From Streptomyces lincolnensis (GTDB taxonomy: Bacteria; Actinomycetota; Actinomycetes; Streptomycetales; Streptomycetaceae), in assembly GCF_001685355.1 (NCBI RefSeq), contig NZ_CP016438.1, positions 9,238,001-9,302,000 on the forward strand: a stretch of DNA of 64,000 nt, given 5' to 3'. Under the pieces are notes generated by a model, which saw only the letters and a program-made list of their open reading frames with translations, did no database searches and was not told the origin of the DNA. The translations under genes were made by a program, and so were the position numbers. Each line of letters starts with the position of its first letter. The stretch's first letter is position 1. Positions 52,372 to 60,567 of this stretch are shown here, one piece after another.

Positions 52372-53325
52372 GTGACAGATCTCGAACCTGTGACCGCCAC
52401 GGACCTGCGGCTCATGCAGGGGCTGGCGCAGCGCGTCACCGCCGCCCGTCCGGACCTGGTGAACAGCGACGCGTCGTTCGGCGAACTGGCCTGGAACTGG
52501 GGCAAGGGACATGCCGCCGACGGCGCGAGCTGGACGCGTCGGCTGTGGTTCTCCGGCGGGGACCCGGTGGCGTGGGGCTGGGCCCAACTGCCGCACCGGG
52601 TGCGGCGGAACGACGGGTCGGTCAAGGACGTCACCGGCGCCTATCTGGCCCATCAGGTCCACCCCGACCACGCCGGGCTGCTGGACGAGGTGATCGACTG
52701 GTACGACGGGACGGCGGTCGGCCTCGACCGTACGGTGCTCGCGTGCGCCGCCGACGAGTTCGCCCTGACACGATGGTCGGCGCACGGCTACGGGACCGAC
52801 CCGGCCGCGCTCGGCGACACCGGGTCCTGGACGCAGCTCAACCAGCGGGACCTCACCGACGTCGAACAGCCGGTACTGCCGGACGGCTTCCGGTTCCGCA
52901 CCGCCGACCAGGCCGGGCCTGAGGCCGCGGTGCGGGCCCATCTGGACGCCTGGGCTCCCTCGGCGTACACGGCCGAGGCCTATGAGGGCGTCCGGAAAGC
53001 GCCCGGGTACCGCGGCGACCTGCACCTCCTGGTGGAGGCGCCGGACGGGACGATGGCCGCATCCACGATCATGTGGCTCGACGAGGCGAACAGGACCGCC
53101 GAGTTCGAACCGGTCGGCACGCATCCGGGCCACCGGCGTCGCGGGCTGGCCCGGGCGATGCTGCTGCACGGGATGCGTCTGGCGCGGGCGGCCGGGGCCA
53201 CCCACGCGACGGTCGCCTGCCTGGGCGCGCCGGGGCATCCCCAGGCCCGCGCCCTGTACTACGGCGTAGGGTTCCGGAGGTTCACGCGGGACGCGCCGCT
53301 CATCAAGACCGCGACCGCGGGCTGA
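52372..53325 (+). CDS. GNAT-family N-acetyltransferase
   Basis: A 317-residue protein with two GNAT-like halves. The C-terminal half has the acetyl-CoA loop VGTHPGHRRRGLARAMLLHGMRLARAAG (Q/R-x-x-G-x-G/A motif) and ARALYYGVGFRRFTRD, both diagnostic. The N-terminal half looks like a degenerate copy (HQVHPDHAGLLDEVIDWYDG). The substrate is unknown. The start is GTG 52372 without a strong ribosome site. An 11-bp direct repeat (TCAGAAAACGG at 52304 and 52322) lies just upstream. Confidence 0.85.
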   Translation: MTDLEPVTATDLRLMQGLAQRVTAARPDLVNSDASFGELAWNWGKGHAADGASWTRRLWFSGGDPVAWGWAQLPHRVRRNDGSVKDVTGAYLAHQVHPDHAGLLDEVIDWYDGTAVGLDRTVLACAADEFALTRWSAHGYGTDPAALGDTGSWTQLNQRDLTDVEQPVLPDGFRFRTADQAGPEAAVRAHLDAWAPSAYTAEAYEGVRKAPGYRGDLHLLVEAPDGTMAASTIMWLDEANRTAEFEPVGTHPGHRRRGLARAMLLHGMRLARAAGATHATVACLGAPGHPQARALYYGVGFRRFTRDAPLIKTATAG

Positions 53326-53385
53326 GGACCGGTCGCGCGGGTAGGTGACCCGGTGAACACCCTGGTCGCGGCAGATGGGAAGAAC

Positions 53386-54360
53386 ATGCGAGTCCTCGTC
53401 ATCGGCGGAAGCGGGCACATCGGCACCTTCCTCGTCCCCCGGTTGGTGCGGGCCGGCCACGACGTCGTCACCATCAGCCGCGGCACCCGCAGCGCCTATG
53501 CCGATGCCCCCGAATGGCGGCAGGTGCGCCGAGTCGTCGCCGACCGGGACCGGGAGGACGCCGAGGGCACCTTCGGGGACCGGGTGGCCGGGCTGAACCC
53601 GGACGTCGTCGTCGACCTGGTCTGTTTCACCCTGGGGGCGGCCATCGCACTGGTCGAGCGGCTGCGCGGCGAGGTCGGACACCTGCTGCACTGCGGCACC
53701 GTGTGGCGCTACGGCCCCAGCCACAAGCTGCCGATCTCCGAGCACCCGGGCGGCACCGCCCCGGTCGGTGAGTACGGCATCCAGAAGGACCGGATCGCAC
53801 GGATGCTGAAGGAGGAGAGCGCCTCCGGGGGCCTGGTGACCACCTCCCTGCATCCCGGGCACATCGTCGGTCCCGGCTGGCACCCGATCGGTCCGCTGGG
53901 AAACCTCGATCCCGCCGTCTGGACCACGCTGTCCGCCGGCCGGCCTCTCCGGGTTCCCGGTGGCGGTGCCGACCTGATGCACCATGTGCACGCCGACGAT
54001 GTCGCCCAGGCCTTCGAACGGGCGATCCAGCACCGGGACGCGGCGGCGGGGGAGGACTTCAACGTCGTCGCCCCCACGGCGCTGAACGTCCGCGGCTACG
54101 CCCACATCGCGGCCGGCTGGTTCGGACACACCGCGTCACTGGAGCCGGTGACCTGGGAACAGTTCCGCGAGACCACGAGCTCGGAGTACGCCGAGCAGAG
54201 CTGGGACCACCTCCACCGCGACCACTGCTTCAGCATCGAGAAGGCCAAGAGCCTCATCGGCTACGCGCCGCGCTACGAACCCGAGGACGCCGTGCTCGAA
54301 TCCGTCCGCCGGCTGATCGAGCACGGCGAGCTGAAGGTGGCCAGCCCGCTCGTCGTCTGA
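53386..54360 (+). CDS. NAD-dependent epimerase/dehydratase family protein
   Basis: A 324-residue extended short-chain dehydrogenase. MRVLVIGGSGHIGTFLVPRLVRAG is the Rossmann NAD(P) loop; HCGTVWRYGPSHKLPISE and EYGIQKDRI (Y-x3-K) are the active site; VTTSLHPGHIVGPGWHP follows. No sugar-nucleotide context is present, so the substrate could be a sugar or another alcohol/ketone. ATG 53386 is chosen because GGGAAG precedes it and the Rossmann strand starts immediately; GTG 53353 would add 11 residues. Confidence 0.87.
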   Translation: MRVLVIGGSGHIGTFLVPRLVRAGHDVVTISRGTRSAYADAPEWRQVRRVVADRDREDAEGTFGDRVAGLNPDVVVDLVCFTLGAAIALVERLRGEVGHLLHCGTVWRYGPSHKLPISEHPGGTAPVGEYGIQKDRIARMLKEESASGGLVTTSLHPGHIVGPGWHPIGPLGNLDPAVWTTLSAGRPLRVPGGGADLMHHVHADDVAQAFERAIQHRDAAAGEDFNVVAPTALNVRGYAHIAAGWFGHTASLEPVTWEQFRETTSSEYAEQSWDHLHRDHCFSIEKAKSLIGYAPRYEPEDAVLESVRRLIEHGELKVASPLVV

Positions 54361-54373
54361 CGGGACCGCCGCG

Positions 54374-54772
54374 TCAGGACGTGGGCGGCGGGAGGGACCG
54401 GAGCCGGGTGCGCAGGAGGCAGAACTGGTTGCCCTCCGGGTCGGCCAGGACGTGCCAGCTCTCGGTGCCGCTCTGGCCGACGTCGGCGGGCCTGGCGCCG
54501 AGAGCGAGCAGCCGCTCCAACTCGGCGTCCTGGTCGCGATCGGTGGCGTTGACGTCGATGTGCAGGGGGAGCTTGCCCCGGCGCGGGTCACTGCTGGGGC
54601 TGAGGACGAGAGTGGGCTGCGGGCCGCCGAAACCGACGTCGGGCGGCCCGATCTCGATGCTTCCGTCGTCCTCCCGGCCGAGTTCGACATAGCCGAGGAC
54701 CTCGCTCCAGAACGCGGCGAGCCGCTCGGGGTCGGCGCAGTCGAGGACCAGCTCACTGATGCGGCATGCCAT
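54374..54772 (-). CDS. VOC-superfamily (glyoxalase-like) protein
   Basis: A 132-residue protein of two beta-alpha-beta-beta-beta units: MACRISELVLDCADPERLAAFWSEVLGY, then LPLHIDVNATDRDQDAELERLLALGARPADVG and WHVLADPEGNQFCLLR, the usual ending of Glyoxalase_6-type proteins. It could be a lyase, isomerase or drug-binding protein; function is unassigned. It is convergent with the epimerase gene, 13 bp away. Confidence 0.87.
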   Translation of the reverse strand: MACRISELVLDCADPERLAAFWSEVLGYVELGREDDGSIEIGPPDVGFGGPQPTLVLSPSSDPRRGKLPLHIDVNATDRDQDAELERLLALGARPADVGQSGTESWHVLADPEGNQFCLLRTRLRSLPPPTS

Positions 54773-54849
54773 GCCATGAGTGTACGGAGACGGCCCGGGA
54801 GCGGTGGATCCGTGCCTGCACGGCGCCTCAGGCGGTGAGTCTCTTCACT

Positions 54850-55185
54850 TCAGGTGGCGAACCTCTTCACGAGGTCCCGGAGCCGGGCCACGGCCGAGGC
54901 CGCCTGGTCACCGGTGACGGTCGCGCCGGGCATTCGGCTCAGGCGTTCGACCTGGTCGGCGAAGCGTAGACACTCCCGGTGGGCATGCTCCCGGCAGGCG
55001 AGGCACGTGACACTTTCCGGACGGGCAGAGGTCATCGCGTAGGGCACCCGGTGTCCGCAACCGGTGGTGACGACGCTCGGCGCGTCGGGCGCGCGGCCCA
55101 CCGTCGACGCGATCAGGCCGCGGACGTCGGAGCCGGCCTGCACCACGTCCTGCTCCACGTGGATGTGCGGATCGCTCTCGCTCAC
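54850..55185 (-). CDS. Hypothetical protein with Cys/His-rich centre
   Basis: A 111-residue protein; the GTG start at 55185 follows GGAGGG. The centre has TTGCGHRVPYAM and VTCLACREHAHREC, giving C-x-H and C-x2-C-x3-H-x-H-x3-C, suited to zinc binding. A C-terminal helix (DQAASAVARLRDLVKRF) follows. I do not recognise the family. It stands divergent from the TerD-like gene. Confidence 0.65.
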   Translation of the reverse strand: MSESDPHIHVEQDVVQAGSDVRGLIASTVGRAPDAPSVVTTGCGHRVPYAMTSARPESVTCLACREHAHRECLRFADQVERLSRMPGATVTGDQAASAVARLRDLVKRFAT

Positions 55186-55359
55186 CTGGGCCCTCCGTCG
55201 GCGTCGTCGCGGAACCAGGGTAGTGCGGTGAAGTGAACGAGGACGCGCGCAAGGGCTGGTCGCGACAAGGGCGCATCAAGTGGCTGGTCACAGGCGATAC
55301 TTCACGGGCGGGGCCGCGGCGGTCCCACGACAGACAGACACGAAGGAGGCGACGTCCGG

Positions 55360-55887
55360 GTGAGCAGTGCCGACACGGGGATCAAAAAGGTCGAGGTGAG
55401 GCTCAAGTGGGATCCGAGCCCCTTGGGAGAGCCGCCTCGCCACCTCGACATCATCGCCGCGACCTACACCGCGGACGATCCCCACGGGACGCCCGTGTAC
55501 GTCGTCCACTACGACAGCCGGTCACCGGACGGCACCATCAACATGACCCGGCACAGCCAGACCGGGCAGGGGTTCGGCTTCGTCGAGGTGATGGTGCTGG
55601 AACTCGACCGGCTGGCCTCCAGCTTCGGTCGCGTGGTGGTCGGGGTCGTCTTTCACCAGCGGGGCGGGAACCGGACCTTCGGCGACCTGACGAACGCCGG
55701 TGTGGAGGTCGTCGAGAAGTACACCGAGCTCCTCGTGGACGACTTCGCGCAGGTCGCCGACTCCACCGCCACCACGGTCGCGGAGTTCGTCCGCAACGAC
55801 TTCGGCGGGTGGGAGTTCCACGAGATGGTCCATGGCTTCGACAGCGACGCGGTGACCTTCGCCCAGGAGATGGGCGCGGTCCGCTAG
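55360..55887 (+). CDS. TerD-family stress protein
   Basis: A 175-residue TerD-like beta-sandwich protein: VEVRLKWDPSPLGEPPRHLDIIAATYTAD, then VVHYDSRSPDGTINMTRHSQTGQGFGFVEVMVLELDRL. TerD proteins bind Ca2+ and are tied to tellurite resistance and, in Streptomyces, to differentiation. The usual acidic D-D-x-x loops are partly kept (SPDGT). The start is GTG 55360 after GAAGGAGG. Confidence 0.85.
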   Translation: MSSADTGIKKVEVRLKWDPSPLGEPPRHLDIIAATYTADDPHGTPVYVVHYDSRSPDGTINMTRHSQTGQGFGFVEVMVLELDRLASSFGRVVVGVVFHQRGGNRTFGDLTNAGVEVVEKYTELLVDDFAQVADSTATTVAEFVRNDFGGWEFHEMVHGFDSDAVTFAQEMGAVR

Positions 55888-55913
55888 CCGCACGTCCGCC
55901 GGCCGTACGTCCG

Positions 55914-56561
55914 CTACGGGCGCCGGCGGTGGTGTCGTATCCGCGAGGCCGCGAGGACCACGACGGCCAGCGCGGCCGCCGCTGCCGCCGCCCGCTTGGC
56001 GACCGGCACCCCGGCCGTGCGGAAGAGGTCAAGCGGCTCGTCGGGCTGTCGCGTCTCGACATCCCCCTCCGCCTTTCCCCCCGCCTTCCCCTCCGACTCC
56101 CTCTCCAGATCCCCCTGTGCCTCGCCCAGTTGCTCGGCCAGGCGTTCGGCGAACCGGCCGACGATGCGGTCGCCGACCTCCGCCAGCACACCGCGGCCGA
56201 ACTGGGCGGGGCGCCCGGTCACCGTCAGGTCGGTGCGGACCGACACCGCGGTGACCTCGCCCCGCCCCGCCAGCGTGCCGGTCACGGTGGCGCGGGCGGT
56301 GCCCTGACCGCGGGTCTCGCGGCCGCTCGCGATCAGCACCATGCGGTGCGCGGTCTCGTCCTGCTCCTCGAAGACGGCGGTGCCCTTGTACGTGACGGTG
56401 ACCGGACCCACCTTGACCTTCACCGAGCCGGTCACGGTCTTGCCGTCGTAGTCCTCGACGATCGCCCCGGGCATGCACGGCGCGACGCGTTCGATGTCGA
56501 CAAGCGTCCGCCAGGCCTCGTCGACCGGTACGGGAACGGTGAACTCGTGGTGCAGCTCCAT
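55914..56561 (-). CDS. coxG: CoxG-like SRPBCC protein with C-terminal membrane anchor
   Basis: A 215-residue protein. The first about 145 residues are the CoxG/SRPBCC fold (MELHHEFTVPVPVDEAWRTLVDIERVAPCMPGA, then KVGPVTVTYKGTAVFEEQDE). A charged Glu/Lys/Gly linker follows, then a short hydrophobic stretch (AAAAAAALAVVVLAA) before a basic end, suggesting membrane attachment as described for CoxG of CO dehydrogenase systems. It is the last gene of the cox cluster. Confidence 0.88.
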   Translation of the reverse strand: MELHHEFTVPVPVDEAWRTLVDIERVAPCMPGAIVEDYDGKTVTGSVKVKVGPVTVTYKGTAVFEEQDETAHRMVLIASGRETRGQGTARATVTGTLAGRGEVTAVSVRTDLTVTGRPAQFGRGVLAEVGDRIVGRFAERLAEQLGEAQGDLERESEGKAGGKAEGDVETRQPDEPLDLFRTAGVPVAKRAAAAAAALAVVVLAASRIRHHRRRP

Positions 56562-56595
56562 GACTTCCTCCAGACGGGCTTCAGCGGATCGGGCT

Positions 56596-57696
56596 TCACG
56601 AAGAAGGGTGGATGGCCCCCGCCGTCGCGGTCAGCGGGGCTCCGCTGCCGCCCCACCGCAGCGCGACGATCTCCGCGGCGACGGACACGGCGACCTCCTC
56701 GGGCGTACGGGCCCCGAGGTCGAGCCCGACGGGGGAGCGCAGCCGGGACAGCTCGGCCCGGGTGAGCCCGGCCTCGGTCAGCCGCTTCATCCGGTCGTCG
56801 TGGGTACGGCGGCTGCCCATCGCGCCGATGTACGCGGCCGGCCTGCGCAGCGCCTCCTCCAGGAGCGGTACGTCGAACTTCGGGTCGTGGGTCAGGACGC
56901 AGATCACCGTGCGCTCGTCGGTCTCCGTGCGCCGGAGGCAGCGGTGCGGCCAGTCCACGATCACCTCGACGCCCTCGGGGAAACGCTTCGGCGTGGCGAA
57001 GACCGGACGGGCGTCGCACACCGTGACCCGGTAGCCGAGGAAGTCCCCGAGGCGGGCGACCGCGGCCGCGTAGTCGATCGCGCCGAACACCAGCATGCGC
57101 GGCGGCGGCGCGAAGGAGTGCAGGAAGACGGTGACGGAGTCCTCCCGGCGCTCACCACGCGGCCCGTAGTGCCTCAACCCCGTGGCGCCCAGGGCGAGTT
57201 CGCCGCGCGCGTCGGCGCTGACGGCCGCGTCCAGGCCGGTCGTGCCGAGGGTGCCGGCGGCCCGGTCCGGCCACACCGCGAGGGTGGCCCCGCGCGGCGC
57301 GGGGCCGTCGGTCACGGTGGCGACGGTGACCGGGAGGCCCGCCGCGACCGTCCGGGCCACCTCGCCGAAGGCGGGATCTAGGGCGGCCGTCACGGGACGT
57401 ACCAGCACGATGATCTCCCCGCCGCAGGTCAGCCCCACCGCGAAGGCGTCCTCGTCGCTGTACCCGAAGCTCGCGAGCCGGGCCTCGCCGCTCGCCACCA
57501 CCTCCCGCGCGAGCTCGAACACCGCTGACTCGACGCAGCCGCCGGACACACTGCCCACGACCTCGTCGTCCGGGCCCACGGCCATCGAGGCACCGGGGTC
57601 GCGCGGCGCGCTGCGGCTGCGCGCGACGACCGTGGCCAGACCGAACGGCGCACCCGCCGCGTACCAGTCGCCGAGCACCGGGAGAATCTCACGCAT
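56596..57696 (-). CDS. coxF: XdhC/CoxF-type molybdenum-cofactor insertion protein
   Basis: A 366-residue protein of the XdhC/CoxI family, which binds molybdopterin cytosine dinucleotide and helps sulfuration/insertion into CoxL-type enzymes. The N-terminal PFGLATVVARSRSAPRDPGASM and GSVSGGCVESAVFELA are the XdhC_CoxI motif; the C-terminal PRMLVFGAIDYAAAVARLGDFLGYRVTVCDARPVFA is the XdhC_C Rossmann part, and AAYIGAMGSRRTH is the conserved end. It overlaps coxE by 8 bp. Confidence 0.9.
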   Translation of the reverse strand: MREILPVLGDWYAAGAPFGLATVVARSRSAPRDPGASMAVGPDDEVVGSVSGGCVESAVFELAREVVASGEARLASFGYSDEDAFAVGLTCGGEIIVLVRPVTAALDPAFGEVARTVAAGLPVTVATVTDGPAPRGATLAVWPDRAAGTLGTTGLDAAVSADARGELALGATGLRHYGPRGERREDSVTVFLHSFAPPPRMLVFGAIDYAAAVARLGDFLGYRVTVCDARPVFATPKRFPEGVEVIVDWPHRCLRRTETDERTVICVLTHDPKFDVPLLEEALRRPAAYIGAMGSRRTHDDRMKRLTEAGLTRAELSRLRSPVGLDLGARTPEEVAVSVAAEIVALRWGGSGAPLTATAGAIHPSS

Positions 57697-58825
57697 CGTT
57701 CGCTCCTCTCACCACCGCCGCCAGACGCTCCAGCGCGGCCGGGCTGTGCCCCGCGACGAACGCGTCCACGCTCGGCAGCGCCGCCGCCATCCCGGCCGCC
57801 AGGGGCGCGTATCCGGGGCGCGCCTTGCGCGGATTGGCCCAGATCACCCGGTGCGCCAGCCGGTGCAAGCGTCGCATCTGCCTGCCGAGCAGCTCCGGAT
57901 CGCCACGCTCCCAGCCGTCCGACAGCAGCACCACGACCGCGCCGCGCGCCGTCCCGCGCTGCCCCCACCGGTCCAGGAACTCGCGCAGCAGCTCCCCGAG
58001 CCGGGTGCCCCCGCTCCAGTCCGGTACGGCCGCCGCGACCGCGGCCATCGCCAGGTCCGGATCGCGCCGCGCGAGCTCGCGGGTGACCCGGGTGAGCCGG
58101 GTGGCGAGGGTGAACACCTCGGTGCGCCCGGAACGGGCGGAGGCGTGGGCGAACCGCAGCAGGGCGTCCGCGTACGGCGCCATCGAACCGCTGACGTCGA
58201 CGAGCAGCACGACCCGGCGCGGCCGCTCGGCCCGGGCCCGGTGCCGCAGCGGTGCCGGTTCCCCGCCGTGCCGCAGCAGGTCCCGGACGGTCCGGCGCCG
58301 ATCGACCTCACCGCGCCGGGCCGGCCGCCGGCGCGCGGTGCGCCGCGTCGGGCCGCGTAGCGCGAACGCCGCCAGGAGCCGGCGCAGCCGGTCCCGCCCG
58401 GCCGCGTCGAGCTCGGCGATGTCACGGTGCCGGAGCACCTCCGCGGAACTCGCGAGGGCCCCGATGGGCGCGGCGTGCGGCTCGCTCCCGGGGGCCGTCG
58501 TACGGGGCGCGTCCCGTACGACGAGTCGCGGCCGTGGCGCGGTCGTCGCGGCGGGCGTACGGCCGTCCGGTGCGCCCCCGGTGTCCACGAAGTACGCCGT
58601 GAACACCGTGTCGTAGCGCTCCAGGTCCTCCCGGCTCCCGCACAGCGTCGACCGCCCCGCCCAGTACACGTCCCCGCGCACACCGGGCCGCAGGACGGCC
58701 ACGGCCCGCAGGAAGGCGTGCACCCGCTCGGTGCTCGCGTCGAGTCCGCCCGCCCGCAGGGCACGGGCGAAGCCGAGGAGGACCGCGTCGGCATCCCGGC
58801 CGGTGGCGCAGTCCACGGCGCTCAC
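57689..58825 (-). CDS. coxE: CoxE-like VWA-domain protein
   Basis: A 378-residue protein with a von Willebrand A domain in its C-terminal half. The MIDAS motif DVSGSMAPYADALLRFAH is intact and is followed by TLATRLTRVTREL and VVLLSDGWERGDPELLG. CoxE works with the CoxD ATPase to mature the active site of the molybdenum-copper enzyme in the related CO dehydrogenase system. The GTG start at 58825 overlaps the coxD stop as GTGA. Confidence 0.9.
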   Translation of the reverse strand: MSAVDCATGRDADAVLLGFARALRAGGLDASTERVHAFLRAVAVLRPGVRGDVYWAGRSTLCGSREDLERYDTVFTAYFVDTGGAPDGRTPAATTAPRPRLVVRDAPRTTAPGSEPHAAPIGALASSAEVLRHRDIAELDAAGRDRLRRLLAAFALRGPTRRTARRRPARRGEVDRRRTVRDLLRHGGEPAPLRHRARAERPRRVVLLVDVSGSMAPYADALLRFAHASARSGRTEVFTLATRLTRVTRELARRDPDLAMAAVAAAVPDWSGGTRLGELLREFLDRWGQRGTARGAVVVLLSDGWERGDPELLGRQMRRLHRLAHRVIWANPRKARPGYAPLAAGMAAALPSVDAFVAGHSPAALERLAAVVRGANDA

Positions 58826-59697
58826 GCCCCGTGGGCCGCGAGGACCGCGGCCAGGTCGAGCCCCCGTGCCCGCTCGGTGTCCTCCCGGTACTTCAGGACC
58901 GAACCCAGGGTCGCCACGGCCAGGTCGGCGTCCACCTCGGAGGCGCCGAGGGCGTCCAGGGCCTCGGCCCAGTCGATGGTCTCGGCCACGCCCGGCGGCT
59001 TGACGAGGTCCTCAGCGCGCAGGGCCTGCACCAGCGCGGTGACCTGCTCGGCCAGCCGCGCCGAGACCCGGGGCAACCGCCGCCGCACGATGGCCAGTTC
59101 GCGGGCGAAGGAGGGGTGGTCGAACCAGTGGTACAGGCAGCGCCGCTTCAGCGCGTCGTGCACCTCGCGGGTCCGGTTGGAGGTCAGCACGACCACGGGC
59201 GGCACCTCGGCGCGCACGGTGCCCAGCTCCGGGATCGTGACCGCGAACTCCGACAGCAGCTCCAGCAGGAACGCCTCGAACTCGTCGTCGGCGCGGTCGA
59301 TCTCGTCCACCAGCAGCACCGACGGCAGGGTCTGAAGCGCCCGCAGCAGTGGCCGGGCGATCAGGAAACGCCGGTCGTACAGTTCACCCTCCAGCCGGTC
59401 GGCGTCGGTGATGCCGGCCGCCTCGGCCGCCCTGAGGTGCAGCAGTTGGCGGGGGAAGTCCCAGTCGTACAGGGCCTGCGAGGCGTCGATGCCCTCGTGG
59501 CACTGCAACCGGATCAGCGGGGCGTCGAGCGCCTCGGCGAGGGCGGCGGCGAGCGCGGTCTTGCCGACGCCCGCGTCGCCCTCGCAGAACAGGGGGCGGT
59601 GCAGCCCGAGGGCGAGGAAGCAGGCGGCGGCCAGCCCGTCGTCGACGAGATACCCCGTCTTCTCAAGACGGTTCCGAACCTGCTCCGGCCCCTCCAT
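58822..59697 (-). CDS. coxD: CoxD-like MoxR AAA+ ATPase
   Basis: A 291-residue MoxR-type ATPase. Walker A GDAGVGKTALAAALAEAL, Walker B SVLLVDEIDRAD, sensor 1 VVVLTSNRTRE and the downstream RRCLYHWFDHP (arginine finger region) are all present. In CO dehydrogenase systems CoxD and CoxE act together as chaperones in metal-site assembly. It lies 15 bp from coxM. Confidence 0.92.
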   Translation of the reverse strand: MEGPEQVRNRLEKTGYLVDDGLAAACFLALGLHRPLFCEGDAGVGKTALAAALAEALDAPLIRLQCHEGIDASQALYDWDFPRQLLHLRAAEAAGITDADRLEGELYDRRFLIARPLLRALQTLPSVLLVDEIDRADDEFEAFLLELLSEFAVTIPELGTVRAEVPPVVVLTSNRTREVHDALKRRCLYHWFDHPSFARELAIVRRRLPRVSARLAEQVTALVQALRAEDLVKPPGVAETIDWAEALDALGASEVDADLAVATLGSVLKYREDTERARGLDLAAVLAAHGA

Positions 59698-59712
59698 CCG
59701 CGTGATCGTCGC

Positions 59713-60567
59713 TCACCCCATCCCGGCGGCCGTGAGGACCGCCCGCCTGGTCAGCACCCGCGCCAGATGCGCCCGGTACTCGGGTGAGGCCGACAGGTCC
59801 TGCGTCGGCCGGGTCCCCTCCGCCGCCGACTCGGCGGCCCGGGCCACGGCCCGTGCGTCCCCGGCACCGGACAGCGCCTGCTCGGCGGCCGGGGCGCGCA
59901 GCGGTGTCGGGCCCATGTTGGAGAGCCCGATCCGGGCCTCGGCGATGTGTCCGTCCGTGCGCCGCACCAGCGCGGCCACCCCGACGACCGCCCAGGCCTG
60001 AGCCGAGCGCTGGAACTTCTCGTAGTGGAAGCCCCAGCCCCCGGTCTTGGGGATCCTGATCTCGGTGAGCAGTTCGTCGGGTGCCAGCGCGGACTGGAGG
60101 TAGTCGACGAAGAAGTCCCGGGCGGTGATCGTCCGCCGGCCCGCCGGGCCGTGCGCGACCAGGTCGCCGTCCAGCGCCAGCAGGACCGCGGAGAGGTCAC
60201 CGGCCGGATCGGCGTGCGCGAGCGAGCCGCCGAGGGTGCCGCGATGCCGTACGGCCGGATCCGCGACGGTGGCGGCGGCGGCCGCCAGCAGTCCCGCGTG
60301 CCGGCGGACGAGCGGGTCGCGGATCAGGTCGTGGTGCGTGGTGAGCGCGCCGACGACCAGCGTGCCGCCGTCCTCGCGCACTCCACGCAGCCCGGGCAGC
60401 CGCCCGACGTCCACGACCAGGTCGGGGAAGGCGAGCCGCATCCTCAGCAGCGGCAGCAGGCTCTGCCCGCCGGCCAGCACCTTGGCCTCCTCGCCGGCGT
60501 CGGCGAGCGTGCGCACCGCCTCCTCGACGCTGCCGGGACGGGCGTACTCGAATGCCGGGGGAATCAT
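59713..60567 (-). CDS. coxM: FAD-binding medium subunit of CoxL-type molybdenum hydroxylase
   Basis: A 284-residue CO dehydrogenase-type flavoprotein: AKVLAGGQSLLPLLRMRLA and TLGGSLAHADPAGDLSAVLLAL (CoxM prints the AGGQS and TxGG motifs) hold the FAD, and GWGFHYEKFQRSAQAWAVVGVAAL is the C-terminal domain start. It passes electrons from the iron-sulfur subunit to an acceptor. ATG 60567 overlaps the coxL stop as ATGA and has GGGAGG upstream. Confidence 0.92.
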   Translation of the reverse strand: MIPPAFEYARPGSVEEAVRTLADAGEEAKVLAGGQSLLPLLRMRLAFPDLVVDVGRLPGLRGVREDGGTLVVGALTTHHDLIRDPLVRRHAGLLAAAAATVADPAVRHRGTLGGSLAHADPAGDLSAVLLALDGDLVAHGPAGRRTITARDFFVDYLQSALAPDELLTEIRIPKTGGWGFHYEKFQRSAQAWAVVGVAALVRRTDGHIAEARIGLSNMGPTPLRAPAAEQALSGAGDARAVARAAESAAEGTRPTQDLSASPEYRAHLARVLTRRAVLTAAGMG